The translations under genes and the position numbers were made by a program. Source: Roseburia hominis (GTDB lineage: Bacteria; Bacillota; Clostridia; Lachnospirales; Lachnospiraceae). From it: a DNA stretch of 64,000 nt. Shown in pieces: positions 52,265 to 60,148 of the stretch (positions within the stretch are counted from its first letter, which is position 1; the number at the start of each line of letters is the position of its first letter). The notes below the pieces were generated by a model. The model saw nothing but the letters and a program-made list of their open reading frames with translations, did not search any database and was not told the DNA's origin. The stretch spans positions 3,286,001-3,350,000 of the forward strand of contig CP159990.1 of the NCBI GenBank assembly GCA_040702975.1, in the 5' to 3' direction.

Positions 52265-53077
52265 TTACGCCTCTATCACCAGCCCCACCTTAAGCCGATG
52301 CACCATATCCCCCAACTCATCTTTCATCACATGATACCCGCGTCCGCCCGTGCAATGTCCGGTATAGATCTCACAAATTCCGGTATCCCGGATATTCCTC
52401 GCCAATCCGCGAATCTCCTCCTCCGATTTATCATAAATGTGAAATCCCCCCACCAACGCATAAATTTTCTGTCCCGGATAGGTCTTTTGCACCTCCTGAA
52501 TAATATGGTCCGCCCCACCGTGAGAGCAACTGTTGAAAATCACCAGCCCCTTTTGAGTCTCAAGGACCAGACTCTGCTCGTGCGAGAAATCGTCTGCCCT
52601 CCAGCCATTTTTCGTCTTGACATACATATGATTTTTTCTTCCTACTTTCTCTAAGCCCGCTGTTTTATGCGGAACGAGTGTCACTCCCGGGCAAAGCGTC
52701 CGGTCACCGCGCACAAAAACGATCCTCTCTTTATTTTCTTCCAGTATTCCTTTCGGCAGACCTATATATTTGTGGAAGATCCACCTCTTCATATAGCAAT
52801 TCTCCGCACACCCCTCCCGCAGATAAAAACTGGCTTTTTGATTACAGGAAAAAAAGTCCTGCATTCCATCTGCATGGTCATAATGCGCGTGGGATAGCAC
52901 TGCAAAGTCCACATTTTCCATATCTTTTCCAAGCATTTTGGCGTTTTTCAGAAACAGCGTCGACGCGCCCGTATCCAGCAGAATATTCTTCCCCTGATAC
53001 TCGATATAAACGCTAAGGCCCCACTCCCCGCAAAGCTCTCCACTTGAAATATTATCTACCAAAATTGTCGCTCTCAT
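52265..53077 (-). CDS. MBL-fold metallohydrolase
   Basis: 270 residues. The zinc site is SHAHYDHADG at about residues 62-71, with further metal ligands in FNSCSHGGADHI and the late GHCTGGRGY. It begins MRATILVDNISSGELCGEWG. The overall form matches the family annotated as 7,8-dihydropterin-6-methyl-4-(beta-D-ribofuranosyl)-aminobenzene-5'-phosphate synthase-like, whose bacterial substrates are unknown. It is a single gene behind the terminator of the FtsX unit. Confidence 0.88.
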   Translation of the reverse strand: MRATILVDNISSGELCGEWGLSVYIEYQGKNILLDTGASTLFLKNAKMLGKDMENVDFAVLSHAHYDHADGMQDFFSCNQKASFYLREGCAENCYMKRWIFHKYIGLPKGILEENKERIVFVRGDRTLCPGVTLVPHKTAGLEKVGRKNHMYVKTKNGWRADDFSHEQSLVLETQKGLVIFNSCSHGGADHIIQEVQKTYPGQKIYALVGGFHIYDKSEEEIRGLARNIRDTGICEIYTGHCTGGRGYHVMKDELGDMVHRLKVGLVIEA

Positions 53078-53096
53078 ATTCCACTAATCTCCTCTT

Positions 53097-53141
53097 CTAA
53101 AAAATCGCCTATACCCCATTACCTAAGAGTATAGACGATTT
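53097..53141 (-). terminator. Terminator of the ABC/FtsX unit
   Basis: AAATCGCCTATAC (53102-53114) pairs with GTATAGACGATTT (53129-53141). On the minus strand the stem is 13 bp with one G-U pair and is followed by TTTTTT. It lies just past the FtsX stop. Confidence 0.85.
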
Positions 53142-53156
53142 CCCGTCATTCCACAA

Positions 53157-55766
53157 CTAATTCATTTTCAGTTCTTCCACAATATTATTCTTCTTGATCA
53201 CCCGCATGGTATAGAGCATGGTGAGAAATACCACCACGAACACGCCGACCACCGCCACGGCCAGGTATCCCCACGGAATCAGAAACTCCACGTCGGCTCC
53301 AGCCCCGATCGACTGGCGTATGCCGAGGCTGATCAGTATGGTAAACACCACTCCGTAAATGATCGCCCGCACGCCATAGATCAGGCATTCATAATTCATC
53401 ATACGGCGAAATCCCTTCGGGGACATTCCCATCGACCGCATCATGGCGAATTCCTTCCTCCTGAGCATCAGGTTCGTGGAAATCGTGTTAAACACATTTG
53501 CCACTGCGATGAGGGAGATCAGAACAATAAATCCATAAGTCAGCACCTTGACCGCTGCCATCGTATTTTTATCCGTCTCATACTGCTCCGTGAGATTCTC
53601 CAGATAGCCTGCTTCTTCCAGTCCGCTCTCATTAAGTTTTTTCTCCAGCTTGCTGAAGGTCTCGGCGGCATTTTCACACTGAATACTATATTTTGCGTTC
53701 ACATTGATTTCCTCAAATACGTCTTCAAATTTATCAAAAAGACTCTTTTTGGTGAGAATCAGCACGCGCCCCTCATAGCCGGCCATCGTTTCCGGAAGGC
53801 TCGTCACCGCATCACGCAGCTCCACCGGCTGCCCTTTCACGAATTCAGAATGATCTCCTTCCTCTCCAAAATCTATCACGCCGGAATCCAACGCCCCCTC
53901 CGGCTTAACCGGGAAAATGCTGGTCTTTTCATAGCGTTCCGTCTCCGTATTGAACACTTTTCCCTGATCCAGATACAAAAATGGTAAATGCTCCGCCGAA
54001 TCATATGCCCGCACATTCACGCCCTGCTCTTTTGCAAACTTCTCAAAATCGGAATCTTCCAGAATTATCGCGGTCGTCATTACCGGGACCATTCCCTCTT
54101 CCACCGAATCGACGCTCTGTGTATATACAGACAATGTCTCCGACTCCGTCCATTCCTCGGGTATCAATATTTCAAACGATGCAATATAGTATTTATAAAC
54201 GGACGTCACGTCGTCCACCTGACGGATCACTTCGTCCGCCTTGCCTTCGTTTCCTTTTACATCATCATAAATGACATATTCCAGATCGATCTCGGGCGCC
54301 GTGAGCACAAATGCCCCCGTTGCGACCAGATACGTATTAAAGAGAGCCGCCGTCGTGAACAGTACTATGCTCATCGTCAGAGAAACCACGGTCGCCCGGT
54401 ATTTCCTCCTGTCCCGTTTATAGTTCTTCTGGGCCATCATGCCCTCCATGCCAAACAGCCTCTGTACCCAGGCTCCGGTCTTTATTTCTTTGGTCCTGAT
54501 CCGGATATCCTGATTCGCGCGGATCGCGTCCATCGGAGAAATTTTCCGTATCCTGCGCGAGGGAATCCAGACCGAGATCATTACCGTCACGAATGCAATA
54601 AACGCCGCCGCAAGCACGCTCCACCAGGGCACATAGAGCGGAATCCCCTTTTTGGTGCCCTGAACCCAGTTCGTCAGCGCACTTCCTATATAATGAAGCG
54701 TTACGCCGATTCCTCCTACGCCTGACAGAATTCCAAGCGGAATTCCGACCGCACTTACGAAAAAGGCTTCATATCTCATAGAACTGCGGAGCTGCTTCTT
54801 CGTCGCTCCGATCGACGCCAAAAGTCCGAACTGCACCGTTCTCTCCCGGAGGGAAATGGAAAACGCATTGTAGATCAGTGTGATCGACCCTGCCATGATG
54901 ACGCCCACAAGAATCGCCAGAAGGCCCCCCAGCACCGTCGACAGATTGTCGTTATCCGCCACGCCGAGCCATCGTAGCAGGCTGCTATTATACATATAGA
55001 CATCGCCCGGATTGTTAAGATTCTCTTCTACAAAATCATACACCTTCCGGGGAGTTTTCAGTTTCAGGAAGAGGTCCACATACCCGGTCTCCTCTTCTGT
55101 CGGTCCGGCAAGCACGTCATAACCCGCTCCCCAGTAGGAAACGTCCGTCCAGCTGTTATAAATGCCGACTACCTGAAACGTTTTCGTCGTATTTGGGGTA
55201 AATGTCTCGGTTCCTTCCTCTGACCCCTCCCCCACATACTCCATGTCCTGACCCAGCCGTTCCCCATTAAGGCTTCGCTCTCCAAGCTCCAGTGTTAAGG
55301 CATCTCCTATCTGAAGCCTCTCTTCCTGCTTCAGATTTGCCTGCAAAAAGGAAGGAATTACGATCTCCTCGCCATTTTCCGGCATTCTTCCTGCTTCCAG
55401 ATCCACCGGGAGCATCGCAAGCCCCTGCTCAGACAAAGAGCGCACATACAAATACGGCATCTCAGGGGAGGCTTCTCTTGCCGGTTCAAACAGGGCAAAT
55501 CCCAGAATTTTCACTTCGGCGGCGCTTTGCACCTCTTCTCTGCTTTCCAATTCGTCCGCTCTTTTTCCGGCAATCTGTTTTGTCGCCACATACCAGTCGC
55601 CGTCACGGGAAATACTAAAGTCCACCAGAAATTTCTGAAAGCTGGTGCCAAAGGTCGCGACTGCCGTGATCATCGCAGTGGAGAGAATCACGCCAATGAT
55701 CGTCACAATCGTGCGGGTCCTGCTTAGCTTCATTGTTCTTGCAGTAATCTTTGAGAAAATGTTCAT
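53157..55766 (-). CDS. FtsX-like ABC transporter permease with two FtsX domains
   Basis: 869 residues. N-terminal membrane segment (TRTIVTIIGVILSTAMITA), a large extracellular domain (about 45-265), three helices with FtsX motif SLRERTVQFGLLASIGATKK, a second extracellular domain (about 480-735), then three helices with LRRKEFAMMRSMGMSPKGF. This is the layout of 800-900-residue permeases that act with LolD-type ATPases in peptide resistance or export. It overlaps the ATPase gene by 4 nt (ATGA). Confidence 0.92.
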   Translation of the reverse strand: MNIFSKITARTMKLSRTRTIVTIIGVILSTAMITAVATFGTSFQKFLVDFSISRDGDWYVATKQIAGKRADELESREEVQSAAEVKILGFALFEPAREASPEMPYLYVRSLSEQGLAMLPVDLEAGRMPENGEEIVIPSFLQANLKQEERLQIGDALTLELGERSLNGERLGQDMEYVGEGSEEGTETFTPNTTKTFQVVGIYNSWTDVSYWGAGYDVLAGPTEEETGYVDLFLKLKTPRKVYDFVEENLNNPGDVYMYNSSLLRWLGVADNDNLSTVLGGLLAILVGVIMAGSITLIYNAFSISLRERTVQFGLLASIGATKKQLRSSMRYEAFFVSAVGIPLGILSGVGGIGVTLHYIGSALTNWVQGTKKGIPLYVPWWSVLAAAFIAFVTVMISVWIPSRRIRKISPMDAIRANQDIRIRTKEIKTGAWVQRLFGMEGMMAQKNYKRDRRKYRATVVSLTMSIVLFTTAALFNTYLVATGAFVLTAPEIDLEYVIYDDVKGNEGKADEVIRQVDDVTSVYKYYIASFEILIPEEWTESETLSVYTQSVDSVEEGMVPVMTTAIILEDSDFEKFAKEQGVNVRAYDSAEHLPFLYLDQGKVFNTETERYEKTSIFPVKPEGALDSGVIDFGEEGDHSEFVKGQPVELRDAVTSLPETMAGYEGRVLILTKKSLFDKFEDVFEEINVNAKYSIQCENAAETFSKLEKKLNESGLEEAGYLENLTEQYETDKNTMAAVKVLTYGFIVLISLIAVANVFNTISTNLMLRRKEFAMMRSMGMSPKGFRRMMNYECLIYGVRAIIYGVVFTILISLGIRQSIGAGADVEFLIPWGYLAVAVVGVFVVVFLTMLYTMRVIKKNNIVEELKMN

Positions 55767-56446
55767 CTGCGGATCACCTCATCTTTCACAATCTTGCCGT
55801 CCTCAAGGGCAATGACACGATCCGCCTGCAGCGCAATATTTTCATCGTGGGTAATGACGATCACCGTCTGATGGTAAATAGCGTTGGAGTACCTGAGAAG
55901 CTCCATGATCTCCTTGCTGTTCTCCGAATCCAGATTTCCAGTAGGCTCGTCAGCGAGAAGGAGCGCCGGGGCGTTGAGAAGAGCCCGCCCGATGGAGACT
56001 CTCTGCTGCTGGCCTCCTGAGAGCTGGTTTGGCAGATGCTTCTCCCGCTTTTTCAGCTTCAGAAGTGTGAGCAGTTCTTCCATTCGTTTTTCATTCACTT
56101 TTCTTCCGTCCATCAGTACCGGAAGGGACATATTTTCCCGCACATTCAGCACCGGAATCAGGTTGTAGAACTGGTAGATAAGTCCCACCTGCCTTCTTCG
56201 GAAAATAGCCAGCTCCTCCTCGTTCTGTGCATATACGTCCACTCCTCCTACCCGCACCTTTCCGGAAGTCGGATAGTCCACCCCTCCGATCAAATGCAAA
56301 AGCGTAGATTTTCCGGAGCCGGAGGAGCCTACGATCGCCACAAATTCTCCGCGCTCCACCTCAAATGACACATGATCCAGCGCATGAACCGCATTTTCTC
56401 CTTCTCCATAGGTCTTGCAAAGGTCTTCCACCCGTAATATTTCCAT
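55763..56446 (-). CDS. ABC transporter ATPase, LolD/MacB type
   Basis: 227 residues. Walker [10 protein letters not shown] at about residues 39-47, signature [15 protein letters not shown], Walker [20 protein letters not shown] and an H-loop in [12 protein letters not shown]. It powers the FtsX-like permease encoded next. It has its own promoter with two GTCACGG half-sites in the -35 region. Confidence 0.95.
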   Translation of the reverse strand: MEILRVEDLCKTYGEGENAVHALDHVSFEVERGEFVAIVGSSGSGKSTLLHLIGGVDYPTSGKVRVGGVDVYAQNEEELAIFRRRQVGLIYQFYNLIPVLNVRENMSLPVLMDGRKVNEKRMEELLTLLKLKKREKHLPNQLSGGQQQRVSIGRALLNAPALLLADEPTGNLDSENSKEIMELLRYSNAIYHQTVIVITHDENIALQADRVIALEDGKIVKDEVIRR

Positions 56447-56480
56447 ATCGAACCTCCTTATTCTTCTCTTTGTTACGGTA

Positions 56481-56512
56481 AGTATAATCCTTCACCGTGA
56501 CCCTGCCGTGAC
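56481..56512 (-). promoter_or_regulatory. Promoter of the ABC/FtsX unit with response-regulator-like direct repeats
   Basis: -10 box TATACT (56481-56486). Two GTCACGG repeats (minus strand; 56495-56501 and 56506-56512), spaced 11 bp start to start, cover the -35 position, as in promoters activated by OmpR-family regulators. The regulator at 57814 is the natural candidate. Confidence 0.65.
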
Positions 56513-56630
56513 TTATTTATAACAATTCTGTCACATTTCTGTTATTTTATAAATAACATGCTTACATAGGTATGGCTGGCAATACAAGGCAGCACACAAT
56601 ATATCGCTGCATAAACAGCTGCCCCATGTT

Positions 56631-56655
56631 ACAAAATGGCAGCCCGCAGGCTGCC
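56631..56655 (-). terminator. Probable terminator of the two-component operon
   Basis: GGCAGCC (56638-56644), loop CGCA, GGCTGCC (56649-56655). On the minus strand it is followed by ATTTTGT, a short T run. It lies about 65 nt past the kinase stop. Confidence 0.55.
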
Positions 56656-56669
56656 ACCCATCTTTCTCT

Positions 56670-56717
56670 ATACCTTGTGAAACGGCCGAATGGCCATACG
56701 GGGTGCCCTCTGGGTAT
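56670..56717 (+). repeat. Dispersed palindromic repeat, copy D (just past the histidine kinase stop)
   Basis: ATACCTTGTGAAACGGCCGA onward to TGGGTAT, about 48 bp and close to the consensus. It ends 2 nt before the TAA of the kinase gene, the same placement as copy B behind cbiET. Confidence 0.85.
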
Positions 56718-56719
56718 GA

Positions 56720-57745
56720 TTACAACACCATTTTATAGAACCGGATTCGGAACTGTCCGCCTCCCTCCGGGGCATTCTGCGCCTGAATCACCGCATTCTC
56801 CCTGGAAAGGATCATCTGCGCCAGTGCAAGCCCGATTCCAAAGCTGCCCTGCCCCGCATTTTTTCCTCTATAGAACCGCTCAAACAGATGCGGCATATCC
56901 TCCGATGGAATTCCTTTCCCGGAATCCGTGATCCGGATTTCCGTATACAGCGGGTTCTCCGCACAGCTCACCACGAGTTTTCCCCCGTCCGGGGTATATT
57001 CCAGACCATTTTTCACCACATTCTGCACCGCCTCCAGCGTCCATGCATAATCTCCGCAGAAGGATTTGCCCTCTGCACCTGTGACAAGCCAGCTCTTCTC
57101 ATGAACGTCCATGGTGATTTCAAATGGTTTCCGGACCTCCTCCAAAAATTCCGGCAGCAAGATCTGTTCCTTGTTAAGCACAATCGCTCCGGCGTCCAAT
57201 TTGGACATCTTAAGCAGCGCCGTCACCAGCCACTCGATCTTATCAAGCATCTGCCTTGCCTCCCGGATCAGTCTCTTCCTTCCGGCCGCATCTTCCGCCA
57301 TTTCCATACTCGCAAGCCGCGCCAGCAGGAGGCTTAAAGCTGTCAAGGGCGTGCGAATCTGGTGGGAAATGTCTGCCAGCGCGTCGGCAAGAGCAGTCTT
57401 GTCCCTTCGAAGCTGCTCGGTCTGTTCTTTCAATTTCACCGTCATCTTATGTACTTCGTCCCGCAGAATCTCCAGGTCACCCTCCTTAAAATGCTCCAGC
57501 TCCAGAATCTCCTCGCCGTGAAGAATCTCATCAATCTGCTCCGCCATCTGCCGCATTCCCCGGTAGCGCACATACTCCTTCCGCAGATAAATCACACACC
57601 AGAACAGGCTGCAAAAGAGGGCAAAACCTGCCGCCCAGGCAGCATTTTCCCTCGCGCACAGCGCCCCTGCCACTACGCAAAATGCAGTTCCCAGAGCAAG
57701 AATTCCAATCTGGCGTTTTATCTCTCTATTTCTGAATATCCACAT
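56720..57745 (-). CDS. Sensor histidine kinase
   Basis: 341 residues from the ATG at 57745, behind GGAGG. Two membrane helices at residues about 10-50 with almost no extracellular loop (IGILALGTAFCVVAGALCA, AAWAAGFALFCSLFWCVIYL), as in intramembrane-sensing kinases. H-box ADISHQIRTPLTAL with the phospho-accepting His, N-box VQNVVKNGLEYTPDGG, G-boxes DSGKGIPSEDM and GSFGIGLAL. Paired with the response regulator upstream; it probably senses the same compound the ABC/FtsX unit handles. Confidence 0.92.
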   Translation of the reverse strand: MWIFRNREIKRQIGILALGTAFCVVAGALCARENAAWAAGFALFCSLFWCVIYLRKEYVRYRGMRQMAEQIDEILHGEEILELEHFKEGDLEILRDEVHKMTVKLKEQTEQLRRDKTALADALADISHQIRTPLTALSLLLARLASMEMAEDAAGRKRLIREARQMLDKIEWLVTALLKMSKLDAGAIVLNKEQILLPEFLEEVRKPFEITMDVHEKSWLVTGAEGKSFCGDYAWTLEAVQNVVKNGLEYTPDGGKLVVSCAENPLYTEIRITDSGKGIPSEDMPHLFERFYRGKNAGQGSFGIGLALAQMILSRENAVIQAQNAPEGGGQFRIRFYKMVL

Positions 57746-57748
57746 CGC

Positions 57749-57836
57749 GCTACGCCTCCATTCGGTATCTCCGTGATAACACACTGTATTTCCTGTCAGA
57801 CAGTTCCACCTTGCTACGCCTCCATTCGATATCCCA
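57749..57836. repeat. Direct repeat linking the response regulator end to the kinase start
   Basis: GCTACGCCTCCATTCGGTAT (from 57749) and GCTACGCCTCCATTCGATAT (from 57813) are 64 bp apart. On the minus strand each reads as the last codons of the regulator (YRMEA stop). The downstream copy supplies the GGAGG used by the kinase. Confidence 0.75.
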
Positions 57837-58488
57837 GTCCGCGCACCGTGCGGATAATCTCAGGATTCTGCGCATCATGCTCAATCTTCTCCCGCAGCCG
57901 CTTGATGTAAACAGTCAGCGTATTATCGTTGACGAACTCTCCCGCAATATCCCAGATCTCCTCCAATAACTGCGTCCGGGAGAGGATTCTCCCCCGGTTA
58001 TTCAGGAACACCAGGAACAGGCGGTATTCCAGGGCCGATAGGAAAATCTCCTGCTCGCCTCTTGTGATCACTCCTTTTTCCACATCTACGCTTAAGTCCC
58101 GGATCTGCACGATATGCGTCGCTTTTCCCGTCCTTCTGAGGACTGAGCGCATACGGGACACCAGTTCCCGGGGCCTGAAAGGCTTGCTGACATAATCGTC
58201 TGCGCCCATATCCAGTCCCGTCACTACGGAGAATTCATCTCCCAGCGCCGTTAGGAAAATGACCGGAATATCATATTTCAGCTTGATAGCCGTGCAGGTA
58301 CTGTACCCATTCCCCTCTGCCAGGGTCACGTCCAAAAGTACGAGCTGCACCGGTTCCTCCATAAGCTTCCTAAGCGCCTTCTGCTGCCCGTCCACGGCGG
58401 TAACCAAAAAGCCTTCTCCCTTGAGGAATTCCGTCAGGTTCTCCACAATCGCCGCATCGTCTTCTATTAATAATACCTTTGTATCCAT
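57814..58488 (-). CDS. Response regulator, OmpR family
   Basis: 224 residues. Receiver domain with the acidic pair LIEDDAAIV and the phospho-acceptor Asp in LVLLDVTLAEGNG, switch Thr in IFLTALGDEFS and Lys in DYVSKPFRPREL. C-terminal winged helix (ALEYRLFLVFLNNRGRILSR, NDNTLTVYIKRLREKIE). It is co-transcribed with the kinase and likely binds the GTCACGG repeats ahead of the ABC ATPase gene. Confidence 0.95.
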   Translation of the reverse strand: MDTKVLLIEDDAAIVENLTEFLKGEGFLVTAVDGQQKALRKLMEEPVQLVLLDVTLAEGNGYSTCTAIKLKYDIPVIFLTALGDEFSVVTGLDMGADDYVSKPFRPRELVSRMRSVLRRTGKATHIVQIRDLSVDVEKGVITRGEQEIFLSALEYRLFLVFLNNRGRILSRTQLLEEIWDIAGEFVNDNTLTVYIKRLREKIEHDAQNPEIIRTVRGLGYRMEA

Positions 58489-58511
58489 TTCCTCCTCCTG
58501 ATTTTCCTCAC

Positions 58512-58540
58512 TGTATACCTTACGCTGCCCATGTCAGCAA
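58512..58540 (-). promoter_or_regulatory. Possible promoter of the two-component operon
   Basis: TTGCTG (58535-58540), 17-nt spacer, TATACA (58512-58517), about 25 nt ahead of the start codon. Both boxes are imperfect. Confidence 0.4.
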
Positions 58541-58596
58541 AAATGTCGCTGCAACATTTCGTGCTTTTTATATGTTTCTCTCATTTACCTTTCACA

Positions 58597-59367
58597 TCAC
58601 ATCGCTTCGCGCACATGCTGTACGAACATGCTCCGAATGGCAGGATTTTCACCCAGTCCGCGAATCAATGTCCGGACCTCATACCCGGCATCCTTCATCG
58701 TCTGCTTCCAGGAGTTGTCCTCCCCCGCCATATCATTATTGGCGTGGTCGCCTGCCACTACCATGAAGGGGAGCAGCGTTACCTTCTTAAGTCCGGCGAT
58801 TTCCATTCTCGCAAGCACATCTTGCAGCTCCGGAAAGCCTTCCACCGTTCCCACAAGCACCTGATGGTATCCCAGAAGATGGAAGGTATATTCCAATGTC
58901 GGATAGGCGGAATTGGCATGGTGCTCCGTTCCGTGGCCCATCAGGATCAGCGCCTCGTCCGGCTCAAGCTCCACGCTCTCCATCACGGCGTGTACCGCCT
59001 GTTTATAATCTCTGACACTGCTCAGAAGCGGTTTCCCTACCCGGATACTCTCGAAATCCTGTTCATATCCGCTGATATCCTGCATCATACCGTCATACTC
59101 GATTCCGTTGATCACATGAGTCGGCTGAATGATCACACTCTGAATCCCGTCGGAGCGCATCTGCTCCATAGCCTCCCTCACATTCAGGAAACAAAGCCCG
59201 TTTTGTTTTTTCAGTTTATTTAAGATCATCTGGCTGGTAAATGCCCGATAGACCTGATACGTGGGAAATTCCTCTGCAATCTCATGCTCAATCGCCGTAA
59301 TCGTCTTCTTTAGCGTATCCAGATAACTGGTTCCAAAACTCACCACCAATATCGCCTTTTTCCCCAT
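58597..59367 (-). CDS. cbiK: Sirohydrochlorin cobaltochelatase
   Basis: 256 residues from the ATG at 59367 behind AAAGGAG; a longer frame from 59472 would overlap the cobO end and add an unrelated leader. It begins MGKKAILVVSFGTSYLDTLK, and has the metal-site histidines in QPTHVINGIEYDGM and LMGHGTEHHANSAYPTLEY. No signal peptide. It inserts cobalt at the start of the anaerobic corrin route. It follows cobO after 22 nt. Confidence 0.95.
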   Translation of the reverse strand: MGKKAILVVSFGTSYLDTLKKTITAIEHEIAEEFPTYQVYRAFTSQMILNKLKKQNGLCFLNVREAMEQMRSDGIQSVIIQPTHVINGIEYDGMMQDISGYEQDFESIRVGKPLLSSVRDYKQAVHAVMESVELEPDEALILMGHGTEHHANSAYPTLEYTFHLLGYHQVLVGTVEGFPELQDVLARMEIAGLKKVTLLPFMVVAGDHANNDMAGEDNSWKQTMKDAGYEVRTLIRGLGENPAIRSMFVQHVREAM

Positions 59368-59389
59368 CTTACACTTCTCCTTTCTGCAA

Positions 59390-59920
59390 TTAAAACTCAA
59401 TCCCTCTTCTTGCCCGGATCCCCTGATCAAAGGGGTGTTTTCTTTTTTGCACCTCAGAGACATAATCGGCAATCTCTATAAGCTCCGGGGCCGGATTTCT
59501 CCCGGTCAGTACGACCTCCAGATTTTCTGGGCGCTGCTTAAAAAAAGTAAGCGCCTCCGCCTGCCCGATCATGCCATAGGAATAGGCCGCGGCAAATTCG
59601 TCCAGCACCAGCATATCATAGCCGCCGCTCTGAATCTTCTGAACTACATTTTCCCAAAGCTTTCGATAGACCCGGATACATTCCTCCTGCTCCGCCACGT
59701 TTAACGTGCGGAAAAAACCGAAACTCTTTTCCAGATGAATCACTTCAATCTCCGGAATCCGGTCAAGAATACTTAGCTCGCCCGAATTCTCATTTTTCAG
59801 GAAACGGGCAAAGAGCACCGTAAGTCCACTCCCCGCCGCCCGGATCGCAAGCCCGGTAGCTGCCGTGGTCTTTCCCTTGCCATCCCCACAGTAAATGTGC
59901 AGCAGACCTTTTTCCTTCAT
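59390..59920 (-). CDS. cobO: Corrinoid adenosyltransferase, CobA/CobO/BtuR type
   Basis: 176 residues. It adenosylates cob(I)yrinic acid a,c-diamide or other corrinoids using ATP. The P-loop is IYCGDGKGKTTAATGLA near residues 9-25, then VLDEFAAAYSYGMIG and LTGRNPAPELIEIADYVSE. It starts at the ATG at 59920 behind GGAGGG, and is first in a cobO-cbiK unit. About 195 nt upstream contain a candidate structured RNA. Confidence 0.95.
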   Translation of the reverse strand: MKEKGLLHIYCGDGKGKTTAATGLAIRAAGSGLTVLFARFLKNENSGELSILDRIPEIEVIHLEKSFGFFRTLNVAEQEECIRVYRKLWENVVQKIQSGGYDMLVLDEFAAAYSYGMIGQAEALTFFKQRPENLEVVLTGRNPAPELIEIADYVSEVQKRKHPFDQGIRARRGIEF

Positions 59921-60009
59921 ACCGCCCTCCTGTAAATAATAAAATATAACTCAATGGTCAAAATAGCTCTCGATCTACTTGAATTTCTGTCATGATTATG
60001 TTATGTTGA

Positions 60010-60148
60010 ATGCAAAGGAAGGCATCTGCTGTAACAGATGTCTCTCGAACGGACAGTGTCCACCTCCAAAAGTGAATGCTCCCAAGCGTTGGTATAATGC
60101 CCTAAAAGACACCGCCTAGCCTGTTTGCCGACAGGTTAGGCATTTTTT
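60010..60148 (+). ncRNA. Candidate structured RNA ending in a strong intrinsic terminator
   Basis: A promoter-like TTGAAT, 17 nt, TATGTT (59979-60007) is followed by DNA with several stems: CATCTG-ctgtaa-CAGATG, GGAC-agt-GTCC and AATGC...GCGTT. It ends in GCCTAGCCTGT...ACAGGTTAGGC plus TTTTTTG. No reading frame is present. The terminator lies over the last codons of cbiJ on the other strand. I could not match it to tRNA, 6S, SRP RNA, a cobalamin riboswitch or a T-box. On the minus strand the same DNA could be a cobO leader. Confidence 0.4.
60113..60147 (+). terminator. Strong intrinsic terminator, also a weak stop for the opposite strand
   Basis: The stem GCCTAGCCTGT (60114-60124) with ACAGGTTAGGC (60131-60141) has one mismatch. 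Six T follow on the plus strand; the minus strand has only a TCTTTT after the stem. It overlaps the end of cbiJ. Confidence 0.75.

Noticed and set aside
59921..60115. Cobalamin riboswitch upstream of cobO
   Set aside because: The minus strand has stems and a GACACTGTCCG string but no AAxxGGGAA, GGTG or B12-box order. I kept it only as an unidentified structured region.
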